Below the pieces are notes generated by a model. That model was not told the origin of the DNA and made no database searches. It saw only the letters and a list, made by a program, of their open reading frames with translations. From Verticillium longisporum (taxonomy: Eukaryota > Ascomycota > Sordariomycetes > Glomerellales > Plectosphaerellaceae): DNA of 64,000 bases. Shown piece after piece: positions 42,620-53,684 of this stretch. The stretch spans positions 4,774,001 to 4,838,000 of the forward strand of contig JAETXT010000003.1 of NCBI GenBank assembly GCA_019188255.1. Reading direction: 5' to 3'. Numbering within the stretch: position 1 is the stretch's first letter; each line of letters begins with the position of its first letter. Position numbers and translations under genes: made by a program.

Positions 42620-45600
42620 CGTGGTTGGTGGTGGTTTTGAGGTCGGAGGTCGGCGGCGGTGGGGGTAATACAGCGGTGGTGCTGGCTGATAAGACGTGGA
42701 TGGTGTAAGGCGGGGTCTTTGGGGGAACCGCGTCGAGGTGGCGGTTGTGCTGTCGGCAGGCCAAGGCAACGGATGTGTCGCACAGAGGCTGAACGGGCGA
42801 AGAAGGCTCCTCGGTCGATATCAAGAACCTCGGTGAAGAGCGTTGAAAAGCGAAGAAAAAGGGTTGAGTGAGGAACGGCGTCCGAGGTTCAGCTGGCGAA
42901 GGGTAGGCCAAAACAAGACGGGTCGGGCCAGGTCAACACGGTAATCTTAAAGGCTGCGGGGAACTGGGGGTCGTTGTCCACGGGCCCTAGTTTACGGCCG
43001 CCGTAGATCCAGATCAGGGATCGAGGCAGAAGCAAAGAGACTGGCTTTTTTTCGGAGGGTCTCGAGAGTGGCCTGTTCGCTGTTAGCTGCAAATCTCGTT
43101 GGACACAAACAGGCGCGCGCTTGATCCGACGTATGTGTGCCGGTGGAATTGCTCTTAGACGTCTCTCAAATGAGACGGCAGTTTGTACTGGGCCGTCTGA
43201 TCTGCACCGTCCGGAAGGTCGAGCGGAATGGATTTTGGGGTCGCGGGTGCTTAGTGCGATTAACTGACTCTTTACTAAACAGACAAAGGGTCTGTCGTCC
43301 TGCAACTAGTGGGACAAGTAGCGTGCTAGCAGCCAGCTAGGCGTAGGTGGCACAGCAGACTGGCGTGGCTAGATTGATAAGATGATTCAGGGCGTGTCCA
43401 AACAAATGGACCGGCGCTGTCCAGAGCTCGTTCCTTCGGAATTTTCCTTTGGGGGGGTGGCCGCCGTTGAGTGAGTCTACGTGCCCGAGCGGGCTATCGG
43501 ACGCTGGGCGTTGTTGGGTGGATTGATCGTTTTGGCTTTCGGAGAAGGAAGAAATACTGCCTAGCTATTTGTGTATATCGGCCAGGAACAAGAGAGTCTG
43601 GTCGGTGATCGCGCGCAGAGCAGCCAATAGTTCTGCTCGGGGCAATGCAGTGCGGGAAGATGCGTCTTTCAGAAGAAGCCTGTTGGTCGAGGGACGATTG
43701 GGGGTCAAAGCCAGGCGAATTGCGGCAGGATGAGACAGCAGACGTCAATTGACCACCATCCAAGGGAATTGGGGGAAAAGAGGAAAAAGAAAAGCAGACA
43801 GAGGGAAGAAACGAGACAGCGAATTGGAGAGTGCGAGTTGGTTTGCATGAGGATACTGGAGAGCAACACGAAATGGTAGGAGTCCAACACTAACGACAGC
43901 CCCTCGATCTCTTGCAACCGAGCAAGGAAGGGGGCGTAGAGTACCTACCTACCTAAGGTACCTAGCGAACCTACCAAACTGCCTAGAACCTGGTCGATGG
44001 GAACGGCAGCGGCAGCGGCAGGGTAAAGACCGCCTGCTGAAAGGCAGGGAAGTATGTTTGCTGCAAAGACGCGAGGGAAAGGACAGGGAGCCCATGTGAG
44101 GCAATTGCCCTGGGGCCTTGGGGATGTTCCTACTCCTGCAGTGCGTGGTGCAGCTTCCCTGCAACATGAACGCCGCCAGCCTGGCAGGTGCTGCTCTGGC
44201 GCAGCTTCTCTGGCAAGCCACGCCTGTCTTGGTAAGGTAGGTAGGTAGGTTGGTACTCCTCACACACTGGCATATGCTTGCATCATTCTCGCGGCACTTC
44301 TACCATCCATGGGTCTTCTTCAAATCCCAGACACTGTTCTGCCAAGGTAGGTTGATACGACAATCGACATTGGAAGAATTAATTGCATCCAGTAGGCTCT
44401 GAACCACTTCATTTGCTATTTCGGCTTCGGCTTTGTGCTTGGTCTTCGGAGCTGCTCAACGCCAGCACCAAATCCCATGAAAGAGCCAGCGCTGCGCGCT
44501 CACAGCCCGCACGCCATCACTGTCGACATTGGCCGGGGAATGGTGGGCAACAGCTGTCCCATCCCCGTCCTGGCGCGACCGAGCGAAATTAATTACGGAC
44601 CACGGAAGGAGTTCCCGTGTAGACTCGCCCGCCTGCAATCCGCCTTTCGAGACTGCTCGGGTTAAGGTAGACAGAGATCGTTTGTCCGTCCTTGGATCGC
44701 AAGGTTTTCCGGTCTTTCATACCGCTTATTCTAGTTCGGAGGCTCTACAATGAGCGCCACAACGGCAACGTGTCTCTGTCTGAAAGACCAACCACCAACT
44801 CAGAGACAGTACAAGCGTGTGAGACCAAAAACGACCCTCACTGTCAGGCCTGCCACGCCTTCGACCCTTCATCGACCCCTCTTTCTCGATCAGACACACA
44901 GAACACAGGCCATATCGAAAGGCCGACACCGTGGTCGTGGTCCTGGCGACGTCGCATCGAAAAGGGGGGCCAAGCCAGGTTCGCCCCGGCGCACTGCAGC
45001 TCTACATGCAAGGGGACGGGAGACAGTGCGTCTCTGGTGCTGCTCACGCCCAGCGTCAACGAATACCGTCGCCCGCTAAGGCGTACCCTGGTGTACACTG
45101 CTCAATCCTTGGAGCACCCCTTACTACCTGCAGCATCCAGTGGCCTCGATGTTGACAACCTTCCAGAAGACGATTCATGACAGTCCCAGGTTGGTCGTCG
45201 CCTCCGACGTTACTAACGCCACGGTCGCTGCTAGGCAATTTCTGGTCCGCTCCTTCGGGCATGGCAACGATATATCGAACATGGCCGGCAGGCCATGTTC
45301 TGCAGCCAAGCCAATCAAATAGCGGTGCACGGCTTGCGATGACAGGTTCTCAAGTAAACAAACAGTCTCGCCCTTCGCATCGCTGAATGGGCGAGCCAAG
45401 ATACATCTGCAGTATACCTCGGGGTGCGGACATCATTTGTTGGCTGCACCAACAGGAGTAACATTGCAGGAGGGTCTTCGGGCTTGTTAGCTCGGGATTT
45501 CCCAAGCTCAGGCCATTCTGCAATCCGACTATCCATGGTCTGGTCGGGTTGCTCGGTCGAGGACTGCCTTGAGGCTTCATTCGGCGCTGCGGATCGAATT

Positions 45601-46368
45601 ATGAGAACCGACTGGATTCTTAATAAGTGATCCACCGATCGAGACCAGGGACGAACACCCGGTGCCTGCGCCAGAAGCCAGTGCCTCGCATACACGACAT
45701 CCCGGAACATCTCGCCTGGGAACGGCTCCAGCCAAGGTAGTAGCGTAACCTCGGAGCTTGAACCACACTCCGCGATCTGGCTGAGGGGACATGTCACCGT
45801 GCCATCTAGATGACCTGTCGTGTTGTTGACGACTCACTTGTCACGCCACTTTACGTTGACGACTGGAATGATCCTCAGAATCTTTTACCATCCTGTTGCT
45901 GGCGGACTTACCTGGCCCCAGGTCTCGTGCGGGGCTCTGGAGACATACTTAGTATGCAAGACGATATGCAGGAGTGAGCTTGGACAGCACACGACCCGGA
46001 CAGCCGTTGTCCTTTGGTTGGCGAACGCATTTCCATGCCTGTCCACATGTTTCCTCTCCGGGATCCTGTTGCCTCAGTCTGCCCCGGTCAGTTATTGGGG
46101 TCAATGTCGCCGACGGGGTGTTTCTCCCGCAATGTGATCTGAGCGCTAGTGTGCATGCATGCTGCAGCTTTTGATGTTTTATTTATTCTCTCCCAACACC
46201 GAACCATGCTGTTTTCGTTTTGGTGTTACAAATGCTTCTTGTGCAGCCTCCGCGAAGACAACCAAAGCGGCCAATGACCGGCCGCTGCTATCTCCATGTA
46301 CATGCGAATCTTGCCAAGAACCCTTTTCTCTTATGTAGTGTACATTGCTTGCGACTGTTGTCATCAAC
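42620..46368. other. 3.7 kb gene-free stretch
   Basis: Between the URC4 start and the OXA1 stop no frame shows a domain or an exon chain. The first part is the URC4 promoter and probable leader (C/T-rich). Tracts of TAGG/CCTA repeats occur near 43943, 44235 and 44345. A 162-codon plus frame at 44692-45180 is not supported. Confidence 0.5.
43939..44258. repeat. 320-bp segment with imperfect inverted ends
   Basis: The left end reads GAGTACCTACCTACCTAAGG. The right end, on the other strand, reads GAGTACCAACCTACCTACC. The ends are thus inverted copies with a GAGTACC core and CCTA tracts, as in a small non-autonomous element. I see no target-site duplication, and CCTA tracts are common in such genomes, so chance is possible. 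Confidence 0.3.
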
Positions 46369-47970
46369 CTACTTCGCTCTCCTCTTCAGATCAGCCTTGA
46401 AGCGCCTCTTGTCCTCTTCGGCACGCTTCTCCTCCCATGACTTGTTGCTCTTCTCGGCCTGCTCCTGCCGAGCCTGGTCGACAAAGGAGCCCATGCCACC
46501 TTTGGCTCCGTGGACCGTCTGCTTCAGGTCTGCGACGGCGCCGCTGAAGACGTTCTTGGGCTTCTCCTCTACGGCCGTCACATCGATGGTGTTGGCATCA
46601 GTGGAGCCCGTGCGCTTGGTGGGCGGGTAGAACATGGCGCCGCTAATGCGAGAGGTCGACGCGGGGAGAACGGGCCTGACGAGCTCAGGGAGGCCGGTGG
46701 CGCGTCGGAAGGCTGGGTTCTGGAAGAGGAGGTTCTGGCCCCAGCCGACGAGGGTCGAGCAGAGGAAGTAGAACTGCACGGCGGCAGGGAGCCAGATTGT
46801 GAAAATGAGGGAGAGGGGGACGAAGATGTACATCATGAGCTTCATCTGGGCCTGCTGCTGGACGGGAGCAAACTTGGTACCGGACTGTCTCGGACGTCAG
46901 CTACCTATATTTGACCCTCGGGACGGGAGCGACGGTGAACGTTACCTTGAGCATGGCGATCATGGCAATGGGCGCGGCGACGGGCAGGATAAAGAAGGGG
47001 TCAGAGACGGACAGGTCGTTGAACCATAGGAGGCCGCCATTCTCCAGCGACGGAACGGGGATCTTGGCCATGTTGTTGAGCACGATGAAGAGACCGTAGC
47101 TGAAGGGGATCTGGACGAGGCCCCAGAGGGCGGCAAACGGGTTGACGCCCTCGCGCTTGTGGATGTGATTGATGGACTGACGGGCGTCCATCATGGCCGA
47201 CTTGTCGCCGCTCTTCATCGAGTCCTGCATCTTTTGCTTCAGCGCCGCGTACTGGGCGTTGCCCTGGAGCTGCTGCATTTTGGCGGACCCCTGCTGGGCG
47301 TTGAGTGTGGGCTTCAGCAGGAGCAGACGCAGGAGGAGAACGGTGCTGCCGATCGTGGCCCACCAGGGCATACCGGTGTAGATGTACATATGCTCGAGGA
47401 TCCATTGCATGCAACTGGAGGGGCCGTAGCCAAAGTCGAGGCCGATGGCCTTGAGGTAGCCAATCTGCTCGGGCATCTGGGCAATGGTGGTGTCGGTGAG
47501 GAGCTCGAAGGTCGAGGCATCGGTGACGGGAGTGGGTGCCGACGCGACGCCCTCGGCAAAAGAAGGGGTGGTAGAGGCAACGGCAGCTTCGGGAGGGGGG
47601 ATCGATGCTGTCGTGGCGGCAGGGGCCGTTGTGTCGACGGCGGCGACCTCGGGGGTCGTAGCCGGTGCTGGTGTGGCCTCAGTCTTGGGGCTCCGGGACC
47701 ACAGGGAGAGTGTTCGGGTGGAAGAAAGCGAGCCGGCGACGACGGTGGTGCGGACAAGACCTGACGTCTTTCCTGTCGGCCTCAGCCCCGACCATGATGT
47801 ACTGGCGATGCGTGAAGTGGTGGCAAACTGTCGACCATTGGATAACCTGGAGGTCTGCTCATGTCAGGGGGAAGTCAGAAGATCAATTGATGGTTTTTTC
47901 TCACGGTCTGTGCCTGAAGATACGCCCTTCCCGTGGAGAGCGAACGAAGTGCTCCTCTGCTAGGCAACAT
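46369..47970 (-). CDS. OXA1: Mitochondrial inner-membrane insertase OXA1
   Basis: Minus-strand exons 47970-47905, 47854-46946 and 46884-46369 encode 496 aa; introns are 47855-47904 (GTGAGA...GAGCAG) and 46885-46945 (GTAACG...GACAG). The N-terminus (MLPSRGALRSLSTGRAYL) and the following Ser/Thr/Arg-rich residues form a mitochondrial presequence, then an Ala/Pro/Thr-rich linker. The YidC/Oxa1 core runs from FGYGPSSCMQWILEH through HKREGVNPFAALWGLVQIPF to WLPAAVQFYFLCSTLVGWGQ and has five hydrophobic segments. The C-terminal 100 residues are charged (KADLKRRAK end), as in the ribosome-binding tail of Oxa1. It inserts mitochondrially made and conservatively sorted proteins into the inner membrane. 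Ordinary housekeeping gene. Confidence 0.95.
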
Positions 47971-48565
47971 GTTGTCGATCTGAGGCCGTCGGTCAGGCTG
48001 GATGCAGTGTCAAGGTTGAGGCTTCGCGAGTTCGAGGCTCCAGATTTTTTTGGTAACGCGCCGGGAGAACCTCGGTGGAGTCGCCAACGCTGCTGAGGCG
48101 CTGGGGAAATGGGCCAATGTGCACGACCAAGAAGATGACAGTCGTGACATGGTAGTCTGCTTGGAGAAATCCATTCCACTCTGGTATCTGTCATTCGATG
48201 TAATTATTTATGATGGGGTTTTTAGGGGCTATGTATCCCTGAGACGCAATCCGAGTTTGGTTCTTGCGGATCGGTTCCATCTGCCCGACGCTCTGATCCA
48301 CTAGCCTGTACCGCCGTGGCTTGCCCTTCTACAATGTTACAAAAGACGCCGTTGCTGCAATGCCATCTATCCCGCACATTGATTGGCATGGTGAACTGCG
48401 TGATTGCGCATCCGTGTTCCCGTGTGCGGCTTTCAGCTCGCAGATATATATTCATAACAAGAGCCTCGATGCACCCAGTGCGACTCGCAGACCCTCTCTG
48501 TCAAAGCTGCGAGTGCTCATAAGCTTTTGGTCGATGTCGTCTTTGCCTTACTCCCACCCACCGAG
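47971..48565. other. Intergenic, no gene seen
   Basis: OXA1 promoter and MIM1 3' flank; no credible frame. Confidence 0.6.
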
Positions 48566-49040
48566 TCATTCCAGGCTCGTCAGGTCGTCCAGCTCCGTTC
48601 GTGGTGTGCGCTTCTCGCGAATCTCGAGGCCGGGGCCAATGGCGTGGGCACGGCGCGTCGTGGGGAACACCTTCACCACAGTTAGCATCGGGCCAGAAAC
48701 TCTCGTTGAATACTTGTGAATCGTCGACGCGGAGTGCATCTTGATTCCTCCCGAGCGATCGGGGCGTCCGTACCTTGGTGCCTCCCCATCCTAACCGAAA
48801 CGCGGCCTCGTGGGCAAACAGCTCTCCAAAACCCAACATCATGCCGTTGATAAACGGCAAGAACAGGTTGATGGCAGCACCTCGCAATAGGGACCACACC
48901 GTGGGCGGCTTGTAGAGAATAACGGGGGAGGAAGACGAGGGAGGGGACGCAGAGAGGTCCTCACCCTGCGAGTACTGTTCACTGTCGGATCGAATGGTGA
49001 CGCCAGACTCGGCCAAAGGGTTCGCGTATTCGTCCGCCAT
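48566..49040 (-). CDS. MIM1: MIM1/TOM13 mitochondrial outer-membrane import protein
   Basis: Minus-strand exons 49040-48774 and 48670-48566 encode 123 aa. The intron 48671-48773 (GTACGG...GTGAAG, GCTAAC branch) joins GGTK to VFPTTRRAHAIGPG. The core block VILYKPPTVWSLLRGAAINL with the following FLPFINGMMLGFGELFAHE is the MIM1/TOM13 signature, with a single glycine-rich outer-membrane helix. The N-terminus is Ser-rich and cytosolic. MIM1 helps insert helical outer-membrane proteins and assemble the TOM complex. It is easily missed by gene finders because of its small size and the intron. It reads toward OXA1. Confidence 0.92.
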
Positions 49041-49528
49041 GATGGGCCGTTTCGGGAGAAAGTCTACAGGGGCAAGGTCGAAGGCCGGCACGATGGTAGT
49101 GGTTGGCAGTCGTTGGAGGCACCGTGTTGACCGACTGTGGCCGGGAAGCTCCCTCGTCAAGCCGAGCACAAGCCGGGGTAGATGCATCACCACGAAGATG
49201 GAGGATGACATAATCACGGAGTTCGGTGGCAGACTGATCCGGGTCATGGTGGGGTAACGGCGTCGTTGGGTCCATGCTCCCTCCCCACGTCACCCGCGCC
49301 CGCCTGGAGCTCTAGTGATGGCCATCTAGAAGGTACGATCGATCACAACACTGCTGCCTTGCCTCTGACATATTTCTTCCTTTCCACAGTTTACTCTTTG
49401 GGAACATCAGAACATCAAGCCAACAACTCGATATCAGCCAAGAAAAAAAAACGCATTTTCGAGTATCGGCGCGACTGAATTGCTTCATCCTAAGCTTACC
49501 CCACCGCCACCTGTCGTTTCCTTCCACG
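49041..49528. promoter_or_regulatory. Divergent promoter, MIM1 and p47 genes
   Basis: 488 bases between two divergent starts. An A-rich AAGAAAAAAAA tract lies at about 49440. No gene. Confidence 0.5.
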
Positions 49529-50880
49529 ATGTCCGGCCAGGATGATACCGCGCGGGCGCAGGCTCTCCAGGAACTCCACCAATTGACTGGTTATTCGGAG
49601 GAAAGGGTAAGACGCGAACGCATTGTGTCGTAAGCACTCAATCTAACGTACCCAGTGCATCGGCCTCCTTGAAGCTGCCGACTGGGACTTTGGCCAGGCC
49701 GCCCAAGCCTTCTACCTCGACCAAGACCGTGAAGACGAGCCCTCCAGCGCACCCTCAGTCCCTGACAACTACACGGGCCCACGGACCCTCGATGGACGTC
49801 CCGCTCCCGAGTCCCAGCGTCGTGCGCCCGCTCCCGCCAAGAAAACACAGAAGAGGAAGGGTGTTGCAACCCTGGGCTCTTTGGGCGGCGGAGCACAGCA
49901 TGATGACGATGACGATGACGACGATACGGATGATGTGGACGAAGGCCGCAACCCGCGCGATCTGTTTGCTGGTGGCGAGAAGTCAGGCCTTGCTGTTCAA
50001 GACCCCACGAACCAGGGCGACGGGGGACCAATGAAGATCATAAACGATATTCTAGCCAAGGCGAAGGCGTCCGTAACAACCATTGACCGTATGCCAAAGC
50101 AAATGCTTACAACAGTATAGGAACGCTGCCAAGTCAGGGTCGAGTTCCGAGGCAGCTGCCGGTCCTTCTCGCGCCCCCAATACGTTCCGTGGAGCCGGCC
50201 GCTCGCTTGGAGGTGACGGTGTCGAGAGCCGTACAATCCCCGATCCCAATGCTAGCGAGGACAACGATGCTTCGAACGAGGAGCCGCAGGAGCGCTCTCT
50301 CCATCTCTGGCGTGATGGTTTCAGTATCGATGATGGCGAGCTGCACCGCTTTGACGACCCTGCCAACGCTGCGGACCTTGCGCAGATCCGCGCCGGTCGT
50401 GCTCCACTCCATCTCATGAACGTTCGATATGACCAGCCTGTCGACGTCAAGCTCCACCAACACGAAGAGAACTACCGCCGTCTTCCCCAGACTTACAAGC
50501 CTTTCGGCGGAGCCGGTCAGCGACTTGGCAGTGAAGTACCTGGCGACGGGAACGCATCTGCCGCTGCGGCTGCTGCTCCAGCTCCTGCCGCTACTACCTC
50601 GACATCGTCGGCACCCTCGACAACCGTCGATGAGAGTCTCCCGACTCTAACGTTGCGCATACAGTTGCCTGACGGCAGCAGGCTCCCCGTCCGGTTCAAC
50701 ACGACCCAGACTCTCGGCGATGTCTACGGCTTCGTCTCGCGTGCTTCCACAGACGTGGCAGCACGGCCCTGGGTTCTGGCCACAACGTTCCCCAACAAGG
50801 AGCACACGGACCGTAGTCTGGTCCTGGGCGAAATGCCCGAGTTTAAGAAAGGCGGCACAGCTGTCGTCAAGTGGGCTTAA
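49529..50880 (+). CDS. p47/Shp1-type UBX protein, Cdc48 cofactor
   Basis: Exons 49529-49606, 49656-50068 and 50121-50880 encode 416 aa. Intron 1 (49607-49655) is clear. Intron 2 is ambiguous: GTCCGT at 50069 with AG at 50120 gives KAKANAAKSG, the choice made here; GTAACA at 50073 with AG at 50115 also keeps frame but leaves a 43-nt intron. Domains in order: UBA-like N-terminus (to about residue 50), a Glu/Asp-rich linker, the SEP domain (LHLWRDGFSIDDGELHRFDD about 215-290) and the C-terminal UBX domain (LTLRIQLPDGSRLPVRFN to the end). The protein links Cdc48/p97 to ubiquitinated clients, membrane fusion and PP1 regulation. Ordinary housekeeping gene. Confidence 0.93.
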
Positions 50881-51248
50881 ATATTACATGATGCGACATT
50901 GCGAAATGACAGACATTGACACGGCGTTTTGAGACGGTTGAGCGGCACGCTCGCGCGGATGACAGCTGATGGTTAGCTCTCAGCCTAGGCCACGATTTGG
51001 TATGGGCAGGTAGATCAGTTGAGCAAATAGACTCAACGAATAGTCTCATTTTACCCCACCAGTCCAGTTGTCGAGTGAGAAAGCATTGCTGTTCGCGGTG
51101 AGCTTATTCTTCTTGTATGTTCTTATCTAGACGATGTGACATTGGTATCATTTAACTCCATCAAACGCCATCCCATCCCATCCTTTCCCATCCACCCAGT
51201 CCGTCCCCACATCCCGCCCAAACCGTCTTTTCCTCACAGGTCCGCGCC
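50881..51248. other. Convergent 3' region
   Basis: Between the p47 and GTR1 stops. A repeated CCCATCC tract lies near 51173-51190; no gene. Confidence 0.6.
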
Positions 51249-52433
51249 CTAGGAAGCCACGCCCTGCGCTGCCAGCGTCGCCGGCCCGTCGAGGAACTTG
51301 AAGTGCTCAATGGCAATCTGGCAGTTCAGCATGGCGGCGTTGAAGCGCGCCTCGCCCGGCGGCAGCACGACCATGAGGTACGTGTTGGTCGTGAACTTGA
51401 GGATGAACAGGTTGAAGCGCAGGCCGGCCTTGTGCTCCATGCGGACAAACTGCTCGGCGTTGCGCGGCGTGCCGGTGAAGCGGCTGATGCTCTGCTTGAA
51501 GTGCTTCATGATGTTGGACATGCGCTCGAGGCGGTCCTCGGTCGGGTTGCGCAGGCCCTCCTGGGAGGTCCAGGAGGAGACGGCGAGGAAGGAGGTGCGC
51601 TCGAAGAGGAGCAGCTCCTCGGCCTCGATGGCGGTGCCGAGGTTGGCGAGGTTGCGCTCAATGGTCGCGAGATTGGGGACGAGGTCGTGGATGATGGAGG
51701 CCCAGGCCTTGTAGAGGGACTGGTCCCAGATGGAGGTCGCAAAGGGGGTGATGTCGGGCGTCGCGGCGGCGCCGGCGAGGGGGCTCGTGGCGGTCGGGGA
51801 GGCGTCGTCGGCCGAGGCGGCGGTGAAGCCTCTGCTGTGGGCGTATTCGGCCGTCTTCTGGCGCACGATGCGGACGCGCTCGTCGTAGACGGACTCGCGG
51901 TGGGCGGGGACGACGAGGTCCATCTTGTGGATGAGGACGTAGATGCGCGCTTGCGGAGAGAACTGGAGGAGGGCGGAGAGGATGGACACGTAGGTGGCGA
52001 GGTCGCGGTCGACGTCGCGAGACTCAATGTCGAAAACGTAGATGAGGACGCCGACGTTGGAGAAGACGTGGACGCGCTGCTGCGAAAGATAGTTTTCCAT
52101 AAAGGCCTCTTGGCCGCCGCAGTCCCACAGGTTGAGGGTCAGGTTGCCGAGGAACTTGACGTGCGAGAGATCAATGTCAATGGTGGCGCCTCTGCAAATA
52201 AATTATCAGCACAAGGTCCACCGGAACTACCATGGCGCAAAGACTGACAGCCTGCGTGTGTCGCGTGCGATATAGTTGCTGAAGATGATGCTGCGCATGC
52301 TGGACTTCCCTGAGCCACTCTTGCCCATGAGGAGGACCTTCTTCTTCTTGGGCTTCTTGACCTCATTCTTTGTGGCATTGGCCACAGGAAGGCCGGATTG
52401 GCTGTCGCCATAGTTGGCACCGTGGTCAGCCAT
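51249..52433 (-). CDS. GTR1: Rag-type GTPase Gtr1
   Basis: Minus-strand exons 52433-52249 and 52191-51249 encode 375 aa; the intron 52192-52248 is GTCAGT...TGCAG. After a basic leader (KKPKKKK), the G1 loop is GKSGSGKSS, then [14 protein letters not shown], the [17 protein letters not shown] switch II, and HKMDLV as the guanine-specificity motif. The C-terminal half is the Rag roadblock-like domain. A low-complexity insert (about residues 195-225, Ala/Ser/Thr/Pro) sits after the G domain. Gtr1 pairs with Gtr2 at the vacuole and signals amino-acid sufficiency to TORC1. Ordinary, highly conserved gene. Confidence 0.95.
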
Positions 52434-53684
52434 TGTGTGGGGGGGTGTGGTTGGGACAAGCTCTGGAGCCGCAGTCTTGGTGGTGAGGCACGAGAGCTAG
52501 ACTTCACTGCGGCGGGGGAGATCGAAGCTGCGTTGGACGAATGACGCCGGTGTGGGGCGCCTCAGTGACCTCCAAGGGGGGGGTGATCGGAACAACGTGT
52601 CACCGTTTCCGCCATGTCAGCCCCACACCGGCTTCAATATCAATGCCACCCACACGGTTTCTTAGTCTACTCTTACACCCCTGAATCAATGTTGGGGAGG
52701 GGAAGAACCCGTGCGGAGTACCGCGGAGATTCCTCTCCACTTGGTCGTGTCTGTAGCACATGGCCTACTGGCAGTATCCTCTCGGCTTCCGTTATGTCCC
52801 TGCCCTGGTACCGAAGTACCTTAGGAATCACACAAACTACGTGGTCAGGTGAGTGAGCAGTCAGGAACAAGCCCAACTGTCAGATGTCAGGGATTGTTCC
52901 TTGTTCGGGCCCATTACGACTTGGTACGGTCCGGCAGACCGTGAGCAACAGTGACACGACGAGATTCACACGGACCAAAGTAGGAGGCACAAGACGGAGG
53001 TCCGCCACAAGTTGGGGAACCTGGGAGTCACCCCGAACTGGCAACTCGGTAGACACAAGCTCAGTGCCGGGGATGAAAGCCACAACGTCAAGGCCAGGCC
53101 ATTCTCGGCAGTCTTGCCTGCCACGCAGGATCATGGCCAGTGCAATCCGTGGTCTGTTGACCATGCGAGACCTGCAGACAAACGGCGCAGAACAGTGCAG
53201 AGTTCTCGTGGTCCAATGCCACCACGGCATTCCTCCAATGGGGAACTGGCCCGGAAGGATTCCAGGCGAGCACAACGGGAGATCCTCGGCACTTGACGAG
53301 ACTCTGGCCTGATATGGGCATGGCGGGCCACAGTGTGAACTTGCAAGCGTTGCGGCTCGCGCCGGGTTGCAGGTCCGTATGGTGCCCTCACATACCTTTT
53401 TGGGACGCGCCTTGACTCCAGATGCTGCTTGGGGTCAGGCTCTGTCATGCTTCGCGGGGTAACCTGGGGAAAGACTGGCAGACAAAATACCTTGGGCATC
53501 GATCTGCATGTTCGCGGTGCAATGATGATAAATAGGACGGGGCATCGCATCGACCCAAGTTCGTGTCTCTCACCCTCATTCTCGACGCACTCTACCTCCT
53601 CTCCTATACCACTGCCCTGGCTGGTGGTCCGCTCGAGGTTGATCTGAGCTGACATCTTCGTCCTGTCCTGCTTAACCCGCCACC
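52434..53684. other. Divergent intergenic region, 1.25 kb
   Basis: Promoters of GTR1 (-) and the sugar transporter (+). Frames at 52880-53655 are antisense pairs without domains. Confidence 0.5.

Noticed and set aside
43943..43966. CCTA/TAGG tracts as telomere-like sequence
   Set aside because: The fungal telomere unit is TTAGGG; these tetramers are interstitial low-complexity tracts.
44692..45180. 162-codon plus frame in the gene-free stretch
   Set aside because: No domain, biased composition and overlapping frames in other phases.
50073..50115. Alternative intron 2 of the p47 gene (GTAACA donor)
   Set aside because: It keeps frame but would be only 43 nt and gives a less typical KAS-YRN join; kept as an alternative in the feature text.
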